NCBI RefSeq assembly: GCF_009765985.1
Contig: NZ_LMUM01000037.1
Coordinates: 604,913-668,912 of the forward strand
DNA length: 64,000 nt
DNA from: Acidobacterium sp. S8
Lineage (GTDB): Bacteria > Acidobacteriota > Terriglobia > Terriglobales > Acidobacteriaceae
Direction of reading: 5' to 3'
A program made the position numbers and the translations under genes. A model generated the notes under the pieces. That model was not told the origin of the DNA and ran no database searches. It worked only from the letters and a program-made list of their open reading frames with translations. Positions 27,465-35,967 of this stretch are shown here, in pieces. The stretch's first letter is position 1. Each line of letters opens with the position of its first letter.

Positions 27465-29498
27465 ATGCATCGTGAATTGAGTCGATTTGGAGCAGCCGCC
27501 CTCCTGCTGGCAGCTGCATTATCCTGTGGGGCTGCGGAACTAAATCTTATTCCTTGGCCTTCGCAGATCACGCAACAGGAAGGTCTCCTGGCCCTCGATA
27601 ATTCCCCGCGAATCGAGCTTATTGGCGGAGATGAGCGTGTTCATCACGCGCTTGATCGATTTATGCGAAATCTCACTGCGCACACCGGCTTCCCTTTCGA
27701 TAGACACTTTCCCGGAACCCCTGATGGTCCTTCTTTCGTCATCCAGTGTGCCGGCCCTGGACTTCGCGTTCAGGCGGTCGAAGAAGATGAGAGCTATCAT
27801 CTAGTGATCAACAGCAAAGGAATCGAACTTACGGCGGCCAATCCTCTTGGAGCTATGCACGGCCTCGAAACCGTGCTTCAGCTGGTGAAATCGGGGCCGC
27901 AAGGGTGGGTTCTCCCTTATGTTCGCATCGATGATACGCCGCGTTTTGCATGGCGCGGCCTCATGATCGACGTATCACGGCACTTCATGCCGCTCGATGC
28001 GATTGAACGCAATGTCGATGGTATGGCTGCGGTCAAGCTGAACATTCTGCATCTGCACCTCTCCGACGACGAAGGCTTTCGTGTCGAAAGCAAGCGATGC
28101 CCAAGGCTTACCAGGGTTGCCTCTGATGGGCTTTTCTATACGCAGGACCAGATACATGAGTTGATAGCGTATGCGCGTAATCGCGGTGTGCGCGTGGTTC
28201 CCGAATTCGATGTGCCAGGTCACGCGGTGAGCTGGCTGGTTGCATACCCTCAAATTGCCTCAGGACCTGCGCCTCAGGGATTGGTCCGTTCGCAGCGTGA
28301 CAATCTGCGGCCTCCACTCGATCCGACTCAAGATGCCACTTACAAGCTGCTCGATAAGGTTTTCGGAGAAATGGAAAAACTCTTTCCTGACCGATACTTT
28401 CACATCGGCGGCGACGAGGTTGACGGTAAGTATTGGGATAAAGGCGCACACATCCAGACGTGGATGCATGAGCACAACATTCAAGATAATCATGCTCTGC
28501 AGACATACTTCACAAAGCGTGTGCAGGCTATCGTTCAAAAGCACGGCAAGCAGATGGAAGGATGGGACGAGATCCTCGCCGGAGACTTACCGAAAGACTC
28601 GCTCATTCAATCCTGGAGAGGCGCGAACTCGCTGGCCGATGCCGCAAAGCTGGGCTATAAAACGGTGCTATCCGCCGGTTACTATCTCGATCTTCAATAT
28701 CCCGCATCGCAGCACTATGCTGTCGATCCTCTGAGCGGTGAGAGTGCATCGCTCTCAGCTGAAGAAAAGTCGAGGATTCTCGGTGGAGAAGCCGCACAGT
28801 GGACCGAGTACGTCACACCGGAGATTCTCGATAACCGGATATGGCCGCGGCTTGGCGCCATCGCCGAACGGCTGTGGTCTCCAGCATCAGTGACAGACGT
28901 CGATTCGATGTATCGCCGTCTGGCTGTTCTCAGCCGTAATCTGGAATGGCTAGACCTCGAGCAGCGCACCAGCAGCGTCAGAATGATGGACCGGATCGAG
29001 AATGACGATATGCCCCCCAAACTACTTGAGACACTGGCAATGGCCGTTGAACCGGTAAAGGAATACGAACGCGAAAAGACGCAAGTCTACGATGTAGAAG
29101 CTCCATTGAACCATATGGTAGACGCGGTTCCACCGGAAAGCGATCAGGCAAGGCAGATCAACGCGTTGGCGCAGCGTGCGATCCACGATCCTTCTGTTCG
29201 ACCAGAGCTGCGAACATTGTTAATCCAGTGGCGCGATAACGATGCCCAGATTGAGCCGTATCTAGCCACATCCGCGCTGCGGCAACCGTTGGTTCCGTTG
29301 TCACAAGGTCTTTCGGAATTGGGGACACTTGGCTTGTCGGCACTCGACGCTGTCGAATCCGGGCATCCTGTCACTCAAGATCAGCATAAAGAACAACTGG
29401 CTGATATCGAGAAAAGCGTGGCGCCTCACGCGGAATTGCTTCTCGTTGTCGCTCCAGCAATCCGCACCCTCGTCGCAGCCGAGCCTGTCGATCCATAG
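27465..29498 (+). CDS. Secreted GH20 beta-N-acetylhexosaminidase
   Basis: A 677-aa exported enzyme. ATG 27465 gives a signal peptide (MHRELSRFGAAALLLAAALS, Cys near residue 21); TTG 27459 is closer to the GGGAGAC ribosome site and is an alternative. A GH20b-type domain (about 25-145) precedes the TIM barrel (about 150-480), which starts FAWRGLMIDVSRHFMPLD. It contains the catalytic Asp-Glu pair in FHIGGDEVDGKYW (about residues 317-318). GH20 enzymes remove terminal beta-GlcNAc or GalNAc from chitooligosaccharides and glycans. The last 180 residues are helical with no recognised domain. Context of ROK, SIS and sugar transporters supports amino-sugar scavenging. Confidence 0.9.
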   Translation: MHRELSRFGAAALLLAAALSCGAAELNLIPWPSQITQQEGLLALDNSPRIELIGGDERVHHALDRFMRNLTAHTGFPFDRHFPGTPDGPSFVIQCAGPGLRVQAVEEDESYHLVINSKGIELTAANPLGAMHGLETVLQLVKSGPQGWVLPYVRIDDTPRFAWRGLMIDVSRHFMPLDAIERNVDGMAAVKLNILHLHLSDDEGFRVESKRCPRLTRVASDGLFYTQDQIHELIAYARNRGVRVVPEFDVPGHAVSWLVAYPQIASGPAPQGLVRSQRDNLRPPLDPTQDATYKLLDKVFGEMEKLFPDRYFHIGGDEVDGKYWDKGAHIQTWMHEHNIQDNHALQTYFTKRVQAIVQKHGKQMEGWDEILAGDLPKDSLIQSWRGANSLADAAKLGYKTVLSAGYYLDLQYPASQHYAVDPLSGESASLSAEEKSRILGGEAAQWTEYVTPEILDNRIWPRLGAIAERLWSPASVTDVDSMYRRLAVLSRNLEWLDLEQRTSSVRMMDRIENDDMPPKLLETLAMAVEPVKEYEREKTQVYDVEAPLNHMVDAVPPESDQARQINALAQRAIHDPSVRPELRTLLIQWRDNDAQIEPYLATSALRQPLVPLSQGLSELGTLGLSALDAVESGHPVTQDQHKEQLADIEKSVAPHAELLLVVAPAIRTLVAAEPVDP

Positions 29499-29538
29499 GG
29501 ATTGACAGGTGGCTTTAGCGTTTCTTACGGAGAAATAA

Positions 29539-30351
29539 TCAAGGGGCCACATCCTGATGAGCTGCCCAGAAAATTGAATTCCGAAAGATGGTAGCGAAGG
29601 CAGTGTTCTCGAATAAATCCGGGTGGTGCCCCATAAAGATATAAATGTTTCTCGCTTTGTAGTGTTCGTTCGTCCAGATGACGGGATGGTCGCCACCCAT
29701 CTTGATCTTCGTATCTGGCGAGTAGGTATTTTCATCCACCGTCGCCAGAACATGCACATTGGGACGAGGAGATTTGTCCCATGTGTACCATTCCTCATGC
29801 TTGATGACGAAAGGCGTAGTGACACCATTCATCACGGGGTGAGACGTATCTTCAACCGTCACTGTGCCATCGGCGAAGCTGGGAATATAGTCCTTGAAAC
29901 GGATGCCTCCCATGAAATCTGAGAACCAGGGCCACATCTTGAAGCCATCGAACTCGCCAAGCAGCGTGGCATGATGGAATCCGATCCATCCTCCTCGACC
30001 CGCTTCTATGTATTTGATAAATGCGGCTGCTGCTGTTGGCGTCCAATTGTAAGGCGGATAGTTGAGCTGAATAAATAACTGGTAATGAGATAAGAATGCG
30101 TCATCAATCTTGTCGGTATTTTGAATGTAGTCGACAGTGAAGTTATGTTCAACCGCTTCTCTGTTCAGCCATACCTTTGCCGCTTCCACGAAAGGCTGGT
30201 GAATGCCTCCAGCCTCGGCGAGCGCAACGACTCGAAATGTCGGAGCTGCGGGGTTGGGGGCAGCGGCTTTAGCCATGCCAATGCAGGCGAATAGCAGAAT
30301 GAACAGCCATATCTCAGAATTTCGTAACGAAAGACGCAATTTGCGCTGCAC
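29539..30351 (-). CDS. Exported ThuA-like domain protein
   Basis: A 270-aa protein with an N-terminal hydrophobic signal (about 12-28, cleavage near AKAAA) and one ThuA-like class I glutamine-amidotransferase-like domain. Family features are DAFLSHYQLFIQLNYPPYNW, IEAGRGGWIGFHHATL, HPVMNG, KHEEWYTWDKSPRPNVHVLATV and HPVIWTNEHYKARNIYIFMGHHPD. ThuA domains occur in sugar-catabolic loci; their chemistry is poorly defined, and a 3-keto-glycoside or trehalose link has been proposed. Tandem paralogue of the gene at 30493. Convergent with the GH20 gene, 40 nt away. Confidence 0.85.
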   Translation of the reverse strand: MQRKLRLSLRNSEIWLFILLFACIGMAKAAAPNPAAPTFRVVALAEAGGIHQPFVEAAKVWLNREAVEHNFTVDYIQNTDKIDDAFLSHYQLFIQLNYPPYNWTPTAAAAFIKYIEAGRGGWIGFHHATLLGEFDGFKMWPWFSDFMGGIRFKDYIPSFADGTVTVEDTSHPVMNGVTTPFVIKHEEWYTWDKSPRPNVHVLATVDENTYSPDTKIKMGGDHPVIWTNEHYKARNIYIFMGHHPDLFENTAFATIFRNSIFWAAHQDVAP

Positions 30352-30492
30352 GATCCCTCCCGATTTGTCGTTTTACTAACTTTTAAATGAAGACTCAAGT
30401 CATGATGGAGCACTCGCCGGCATATTATTTTGGTCTCGGTGGTGTCATCTCCAGAGCCAAAATAGTCGTTGTTGCACAGGATTTCTCCGAGG

Positions 30493-31254
30493 TCATGAAC
30501 GTCGGCCACCGAGCCACAGTAACGCATTTTCGAAAAATCGATTCTGTTTAGGATCGGCAAAAATCTTGTCGCCATGGCCCATGTTCGTATAGAGCATCTT
30601 GTATTTTTTGTTGATCCAGGTAACGGGAATGTCACCGCCCGCAAGGGTGTCTTTGAATCCCAACGGATAATTGGAAGGCGCGAGCGTCATTAAAACCTTG
30701 ATATCAGGATTCTGGCGTGGATCCGGCTTCCAGCTATACCATTCGTTAGCGGGCGAGAGCAAACTCGTCGGCAGCCCCTGAACCGTGGGATGCGATGGAT
30801 CGTCAATGTTCAATGTTGCAGGCAGCGGCGGCCAGCTATTGCCATAAAAGACGGTTCCCAGGAAATCAGCAAACCATGGCCAGGTCTCGCGGCTATCCAT
30901 CCAACCGGCGATATGAAAGCCAAGCCACGCTCCTCCCTGCTCCATGTAGTTCTGAAAGGCAATGCGCTGCGACGCAGTGGACGGAAACTCATCCAGCCAC
31001 ACGACGACCTGATATTGTTTCAGCGCAATCGGATTCAAATCATCCCAGTTCGACGTTGCCTTGAATTCGAAGTTGTCTCGTTTGGCCATCGCCTCAAAAA
31101 ACGGAATGGCCTGCATGGCAAAATCTACGTGGTCTTTCTCTACATGCGTGGAATAGAAGGCAAGCACATGAAATGGTTTGTCCTGGCCAAAAGCGGCGGC
31201 CGCTACAAAGAGAGAAACAGCCAGGAAACAAAGAGACCGCATGCGCGAAATCAT
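30493..31254 (-). CDS. Second exported ThuA-like domain protein
   Basis: Reading from ATG 31254, about 253 aa with a signal peptide (MISRMRSLCFLAVSLFVAAA, cleavage near FGQ); the open frame reaches 31299. A ThuA domain is visible: HVLAFYSTHVEKDHVDFA, YQVVVWLDEFPS, MEQGGAWLGFHIAGW, HPTVQGLP, NEWYSWKPDPRQNPDIKVLMTL and PVTWINKKYKMLYTNMGHGD. It shares domain layout and many motifs with the gene downstream but is clearly diverged, so the duplication is old. Both are exported and sit between the GH20 gene and a YVTN propeller; their substrate is unknown. Confidence 0.82.
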   Translation of the reverse strand: MISRMRSLCFLAVSLFVAAAAFGQDKPFHVLAFYSTHVEKDHVDFAMQAIPFFEAMAKRDNFEFKATSNWDDLNPIALKQYQVVVWLDEFPSTASQRIAFQNYMEQGGAWLGFHIAGWMDSRETWPWFADFLGTVFYGNSWPPLPATLNIDDPSHPTVQGLPTSLLSPANEWYSWKPDPRQNPDIKVLMTLAPSNYPLGFKDTLAGGDIPVTWINKKYKMLYTNMGHGDKIFADPKQNRFFENALLWLGGRRS

Positions 31255-31401
31255 GGAGAGCCTTCCTTGCCAGTGCGAACAAGTTTTACCGCTCGACATC
31301 GGACTTTCTAATGTTCAATAATATAGTTCCACAACGAGGTATATCGCAACGTGAACCTCCGATCCTGCAATTGCCTGTCATTTTCAACCTCTTGCTATTC
31401 C

Positions 31402-32475
31402 ATGACCTGCGTTCGCATCGCGATTGCCCTGGTCGCGTTGGTTTCTGCGACGTTTGCGGTGCATGTAGAAGGTGAGGCACCGCAAGGCAGGCTGATTACC
31501 AGTCTCGCTGTGGCCATCAATCCAGCAACTCACAAGGTCTACGCCGTGAATGAGGGCGCAGGTACAGTAGTCGTAACGGATGAGACGAGCGGCTCGACTA
31601 GATCGGTCAAAGTAGGCGCCGCCCCCATAGCTCTTGCCATAAATCGAACGACAAACCGAATCTACGTTCTCAATACTGAAAGCGGCACTATCAGCGTGAT
31701 TGATGGCAGGTCCGACGAGGTAGTAGCGACCATCAAAGTAGAAGCCACTCCATATGTGTTGGCGGTAGACGAAACCAGCGACAAAATTTATGTAACTTAC
31801 ACCTATAGTAGCGTTGTGACCGTCATCGACGACGCAGCCAATACAAGGCGATCGTTCAAGGTCGGCAGCGCAGATGGTATAGCGCTGGATTCCCCCGACC
31901 ATGCGATGTTTCTCACAACCTACGAAGACCCCAATATCAGAATTGTGGATGTTACAAACGGAACCACCAGCAAAGTGCTGGTGGGGCCGCATATCTGGGG
32001 TCTCGTCTTCGATGCCTCGTCACACACGCTCTATCTGGCTCACACTGGAACCGCCGATATCGTCGCCCTGAATGAAAAGACTCATGACGTATACGCCATT
32101 CCTGTTGGTGAAATCCCCTGCGCGGTTGCTATCAATCCCTCTACGCATACACTCTATGCCGTGAATTATGGCAGTGAGACTGTGAGCGTCATCGACACTG
32201 GAAAGCGAAAAGTGATTGCCACGCTGCATGTAGGCGAGCACCCCCAGGCTGTAGCGGTTGATGTCACACGCAACCGGATCTATGTTGCAAACGTGCATGG
32301 CAATAGCGTGACGGTGATCGATGGCGTTAAGAATACAGTGATTGGAACGCATGACGCCGGGATAAATCCGTATGCGCTCGCAGTCGACGCGACTACCGGC
32401 TATGTATATGCCGCGAATTACGGTGAACCACCAGCTACCGCTATCAACGGACCGGACATAGCAAAACAGAAGTGA
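31402..32475 (+). CDS. Secreted YVTN-type beta-propeller protein
   Basis: A propeller of about 357 aa made of roughly 42-residue repeats of the YVTN/YncE kind (VAINPATHKVYAVNEGAGTV, LAINRTTNRIYVLNTESGTI, VAVDVTRNRIYVANVHGNSV). The frame opens at GTG 31351, but ATG 31402 gives a compact signal peptide (MTCVRIAIALVALVSATFAV). Such propellers are cell-surface or periplasmic binding scaffolds with no fixed activity. The gene stands alone on the plus strand, divergent from the second ThuA gene and convergent with the unknown protein at 32490. Confidence 0.8.
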   Translation: MTCVRIAIALVALVSATFAVHVEGEAPQGRLITSLAVAINPATHKVYAVNEGAGTVVVTDETSGSTRSVKVGAAPIALAINRTTNRIYVLNTESGTISVIDGRSDEVVATIKVEATPYVLAVDETSDKIYVTYTYSSVVTVIDDAANTRRSFKVGSADGIALDSPDHAMFLTTYEDPNIRIVDVTNGTTSKVLVGPHIWGLVFDASSHTLYLAHTGTADIVALNEKTHDVYAIPVGEIPCAVAINPSTHTLYAVNYGSETVSVIDTGKRKVIATLHVGEHPQAVAVDVTRNRIYVANVHGNSVTVIDGVKNTVIGTHDAGINPYALAVDATTGYVYAANYGEPPATAINGPDIAKQK

Positions 32476-32489
32476 GTCAACCAGCTCTT

Positions 32490-33557
32490 TTATTTCAATG
32501 AGGGGCGAACTCTCGCTGTGACGCCGACCGTTATATAAGTGACGTCTGGAATTGTTTGCTGCGCAGCCTCAATAACATTGAGACTGCTGGTGTTTGCGGG
32601 AACAATGAGACCGTCCTTAATGATGAGGCCCGCCTGCTGCCTGCTGAAGGAGGGGACATGGGCATTCGGAATGATCACATACATTCCCTGTTTCAGCCGC
32701 ATCTTCGATCCTTCGAAAGAATCTCGTGCCTCTTTGGTTGCATAGATATAGGTATCTGAACTCTGAAACAGCCAATCAGTGTTCGCATCCTTTGTAAGTC
32801 CCGCCACGATTTTGTCCACCGTATAAAGAGCGGTCACGGCGATGGCGGGAAATCCAAGACCGAGGATTGGCAAGAGCACGCCACGAGAGCTACAAATGGT
32901 GTCGAAGAGCTGCATCCAACGGCTTTTACGGTGCTGTAGGAAAAAGTTCCAGGTCCACGTTCCTCCACCCTTGGGAAAGTTCACACTTGTCAGCTTGCCC
33001 CAGGTTGTTCCCGGATCAAAAGTCATATCTTTCAGCGGGGGAAGCTTTTTGTTTTCTGGCAAGAATGCCGCAATCGCTGTCCAGGCCAGCCGTTCCGTGA
33101 GTGACGGCATCGGTGTCGATTGTTGCAAATCGATGCGGAGAGACCCTCCGTCCAAATTTGTAAAACGTGTCTGATCCTGCGTAGATGGACGTATATGGTC
33201 TACATTTACGAGGACGTTGGCATCGCCGCGGTCGGCCAATCCGACGTCTCCGATGTCGCTGCCGGTGAGAAAGCCTTTGTCTTTGTCGTAGTAGATGCAA
33301 ACAGCACGAGGTGCAACGCCGCCAGGGGTGATTGATCTTGCTGTTCCGTAATCCGGGTTGCGGATATCTTCGCTCCAGAAGTTATAAGCCGCTTCTGCCT
33401 TGGGGGAAGACTGTTCACTCGAATCATCCGGCTTCGGCGAAGTTTGACCCAACCCCTCCATTGGAAATCCTGAAGAGTAAATCGCAGAAAGTGCGCCGAT
33501 CGAGGATAGCGTGGTGATTAGGTCTCTACGGCTGGCTTTTATAGTTTTCAAGTTCAT
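32490..33557 (-). CDS. Hypothetical Tat-like exported protein
   Basis: Reading from ATG 33557, about 355 aa; the open frame extends to 33644 but the longer N-terminus looks non-coding. It starts with a twin-arginine-like leader (ASRRDLITTLSSIGALSAI). I do not recognise the family. The body holds a polar N-terminal half (EDIRNPDYGTARSITPGGVA, VCIYYDKDKGFLTG), an aromatic-rich centre (GGGTWTWNFFLQHRKSRWM) and a hydrophobic segment (LLPILGLGFPAIAVTALYTV) that may be a membrane helix. The next gene in the unit, the ceramidase-like protein, ends 90 nt upstream of this start. An envelope function is likely, but none can be named. Confidence 0.65.
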   Translation of the reverse strand: MNLKTIKASRRDLITTLSSIGALSAIYSSGFPMEGLGQTSPKPDDSSEQSSPKAEAAYNFWSEDIRNPDYGTARSITPGGVAPRAVCIYYDKDKGFLTGSDIGDVGLADRGDANVLVNVDHIRPSTQDQTRFTNLDGGSLRIDLQQSTPMPSLTERLAWTAIAAFLPENKKLPPLKDMTFDPGTTWGKLTSVNFPKGGGTWTWNFFLQHRKSRWMQLFDTICSSRGVLLPILGLGFPAIAVTALYTVDKIVAGLTKDANTDWLFQSSDTYIYATKEARDSFEGSKMRLKQGMYVIIPNAHVPSFSRQQAGLIIKDGLIVPANTSSLNVIEAAQQTIPDVTYITVGVTARVRPSLK

Positions 33558-33646
33558 CGTCACGTGCGTATCCGTCCTGTTGATCGCGAATAAGTTTGAT
33601 CTGAGAGAAGAACGATTGTTGGGTCCTTCAGTAGTTCCCTCCACGA

Positions 33647-34597
33647 TTAAGAGAATGCTGACAAATCGTCACCGGTGTCATAGTGCCAGTAAAAATAAAG
33701 GAAGACAGCCATCGCACCCGCTAAGGGATGCCACAACAGGCCGTGTGGCTGCGGACCCGTTGGGCTGCACATAAATCTGCCGGTCTGGGAGAAGATCCAG
33801 AAAAATGTAGCCACTCCGATACAGGCTACTGCTGACCACCATCTCCAGGTTGGCTTCTCACTTTTTTGAACCCATATCACTATTTGCAATGCGAGATAGG
33901 CCACCACCTGAATCACAATCAGAATCAGCGAGATTGGTGTGGCGGGATTCTTCTCCGATAGATATTCACCAAAGCCTGTGAAGAAAGCAACAGCGAGTAG
34001 ATAGCCTGTCCAAATCAGCCACTCTGGGACTGAGGTTAATAAGCGGCGCAGCGTATAGAAAATCAAAAATTCCACGTAAAGATACATCGATAGATCGTCG
34101 GTAATGCCGCCCCACTCCTTAATAGCTCCGTGGAACCACATACTTCCCAATCCGAGAAACAAGACCACGAAGATGTAGACGTCGGGAAATAAGGTATTTG
34201 ATCCTACTAAGTTGCTGGCGCCGTCTCGGCGAGACCAGTAGACACCGAAAGCTACGATGAGTGATGTGGCAATAGAATAAAGATTGAACCATGTATTCTG
34301 TTTCTGACGGACGCCCGGCTTTCCTTGTGCCGCGTCGGAAAGTGAAAACGCCTCGCAATAGCAGGTATTGTCGGACGCTACCTTTTTGACTTCAAGCTGA
34401 TAATTTTTTTGTGCCTGCGCCGAAGCGTGAGCTGACGGTGCAATCAGTGCGCTCTCTGGAAGCTGCTTATCAGACCCCCATACGCAATTGTTGATGTCTC
34501 CAGGCCAGCCTGCCAGCACAAAAATTAGAAATAAACCAACTAAGACAAGAGTCCCGATTCCCCAAACATAGAACCCCGAATACATACGGTCAAACAT
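33647..34597 (-). CDS. CREST-superfamily membrane protein (alkaline-ceramidase-like)
   Basis: A 316-aa polytopic membrane protein with about seven helices and a polar loop (30-100) after the first. Key motifs match the ceramidase/PAQR/Per1 (CREST) superfamily: KQKQNTWFNLYSIATSLIV, GLGSMWFHGAIKEWGGITDDLS and HGLLWHPLAG. The spacing S152-H156-D167 equals that recalled for the Ser-His-Asp set of human alkaline ceramidases; H285 and H290 would be the remaining zinc ligands, though these are 5 apart instead of the usual 4. It would be an intramembrane zinc-dependent amidase or hydrolase acting on a lipid. Lipid substrate unknown. Confidence 0.7.
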   Translation of the reverse strand: MFDRMYSGFYVWGIGTLVLVGLFLIFVLAGWPGDINNCVWGSDKQLPESALIAPSAHASAQAQKNYQLEVKKVASDNTCYCEAFSLSDAAQGKPGVRQKQNTWFNLYSIATSLIVAFGVYWSRRDGASNLVGSNTLFPDVYIFVVLFLGLGSMWFHGAIKEWGGITDDLSMYLYVEFLIFYTLRRLLTSVPEWLIWTGYLLAVAFFTGFGEYLSEKNPATPISLILIVIQVVAYLALQIVIWVQKSEKPTWRWWSAVACIGVATFFWIFSQTGRFMCSPTGPQPHGLLWHPLAGAMAVFLYFYWHYDTGDDLSAFS

Positions 34598-34677
34598 CCG
34601 ATATCTCCTTCGAACGAGATATTCCTTTACATGCCACCGTCATCAGGATCCACTTCTCCCGCTGCAATGTTGATTTA

Positions 34678-35877
34678 TTAAAAGGAGTACGAAATTCCAA
34701 TGAGCGGTACCGCAGTAGCTCTCAAGCCCGCGTTGTTTAGTTTGAGGGCTACATTAGCCGTGATGAGGACGTTATTCCAGGGATTTGCCTTGACGCCTAA
34801 AGCCAGGTTTGCGGTCGTATACGAGCCGTTTTCCTGCACGATCGTATTAAACGACTGTGGTGCATTGTTGACCTGTACGGTCACGCTTTTTGGAGTAGAA
34901 ACCTGCGGAGCGTTGAAGAAAAGCTGGCCGAGAAAATCAGCGGTAACTGTGACACGTTTTGTTGCTCCGATATCCGCTCCTGCATTGTAGGTAAAAAACC
35001 CTGGTAACAAGTCCCTATGACCCGTCTGATTTGTCGCAAGAATGGAATGGCTGTTGTACTGGTATGCCAGCACAACGTGAGGTGTCACTCTATCACGACG
35101 CGAAATTATTAGGTAGGGTTTCAAGCCGTAGGCTCCTGAGCCTAGAAAATTCTCTGCATCGCCGGACGGCAGCCGCACTTCACCACCTATCGCCAGGTCG
35201 AATTTTTCGCGCATGAGAATTCTGTCTTTAGCTGAGAAGACCACATCGCCTGCACCACTTGCTGCACCGGGAAGATATTCGGAGAAGTGAGCCGATGCGT
35301 CGCTAATCGTGCTGTATTCCGTTCCTTGTGAACCGACGCCTAACGAGACACGTGAAAAAGGAACCGCGATCGAAACATCAAGCCGGTTAGTGACCCCAAA
35401 GGTACCGGCCGCAACATATTGATTGATAGTTGAGCTTACACGGGTCGTTGGATTCGTAATCACCTGCGGATTTTGAGAAGACGGAAAGTAAAAGAGGATG
35501 GAAAGGTTTTTCAGATCGTTGTTGTCAATCTGGCTAAATGAGAAGCGTTGATAGTTCACTGAAAAGTAGGCCTTGCCGCGTCCGATGGTTTCGGCACGTT
35601 CGGTCAGCACAGGGCCAAAGCTTTGTTGAGATTGTGCATAGACGCCCGTGGACTTGTCGAAAGTAAATAGAAATCCTGACGCCATCGAGGGCAGCGGCAG
35701 CTGCGTGACCTGGGTTCCGAAGGCTGTGTTAAAGAAGTTAAAAGTAGACGAGGTCGTATGCAGAGCGGTCGGGATGAGACAGACAAGTTTTGTGTTGCCA
35801 CACGCGGTCTGTCCCATCGCGACCGATTGCGCGAGAGTCAGTGCAAGCGCGGCATTCGCCAGAATACGAATCAGCAT
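34678..35877 (-). CDS. Outer-membrane beta-barrel protein
   Basis: A 399-aa exported protein with a clear signal peptide (MLIRILANAALALTLAQSVA, then MGQ) and no further helices. It has alternating amphipathic strands typical of an outer-membrane barrel (YFSVNYQRFSF, VTNRLDVSIAVPFSRVSLGV, FDLAIGGEVRLPSGDAENF) and ends in GISYSF, a terminal-Phe insertion signal. It resembles the broad 'transporter/MetA-phenol-pathway-like' barrel group. It lies between the giant YVTN/Ig protein gene and the CREST gene on the same strand; the grouping of barrel, surface protein and membrane enzyme suggests an envelope function. Confidence 0.75.
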   Translation of the reverse strand: MLIRILANAALALTLAQSVAMGQTACGNTKLVCLIPTALHTTSSTFNFFNTAFGTQVTQLPLPSMASGFLFTFDKSTGVYAQSQQSFGPVLTERAETIGRGKAYFSVNYQRFSFSQIDNNDLKNLSILFYFPSSQNPQVITNPTTRVSSTINQYVAAGTFGVTNRLDVSIAVPFSRVSLGVGSQGTEYSTISDASAHFSEYLPGAASGAGDVVFSAKDRILMREKFDLAIGGEVRLPSGDAENFLGSGAYGLKPYLIISRRDRVTPHVVLAYQYNSHSILATNQTGHRDLLPGFFTYNAGADIGATKRVTVTADFLGQLFFNAPQVSTPKSVTVQVNNAPQSFNTIVQENGSYTTANLALGVKANPWNNVLITANVALKLNNAGLRATAVPLIGISYSF

Positions 35878-35967
35878 GCTTCTTGTCCTCAGCTGGCCGT
35901 CAATAGCATGTGACGCCAGATCCTACGTATCTCTCAAAGTGGCCCTTGGAAAATCTCTGAACCGACA

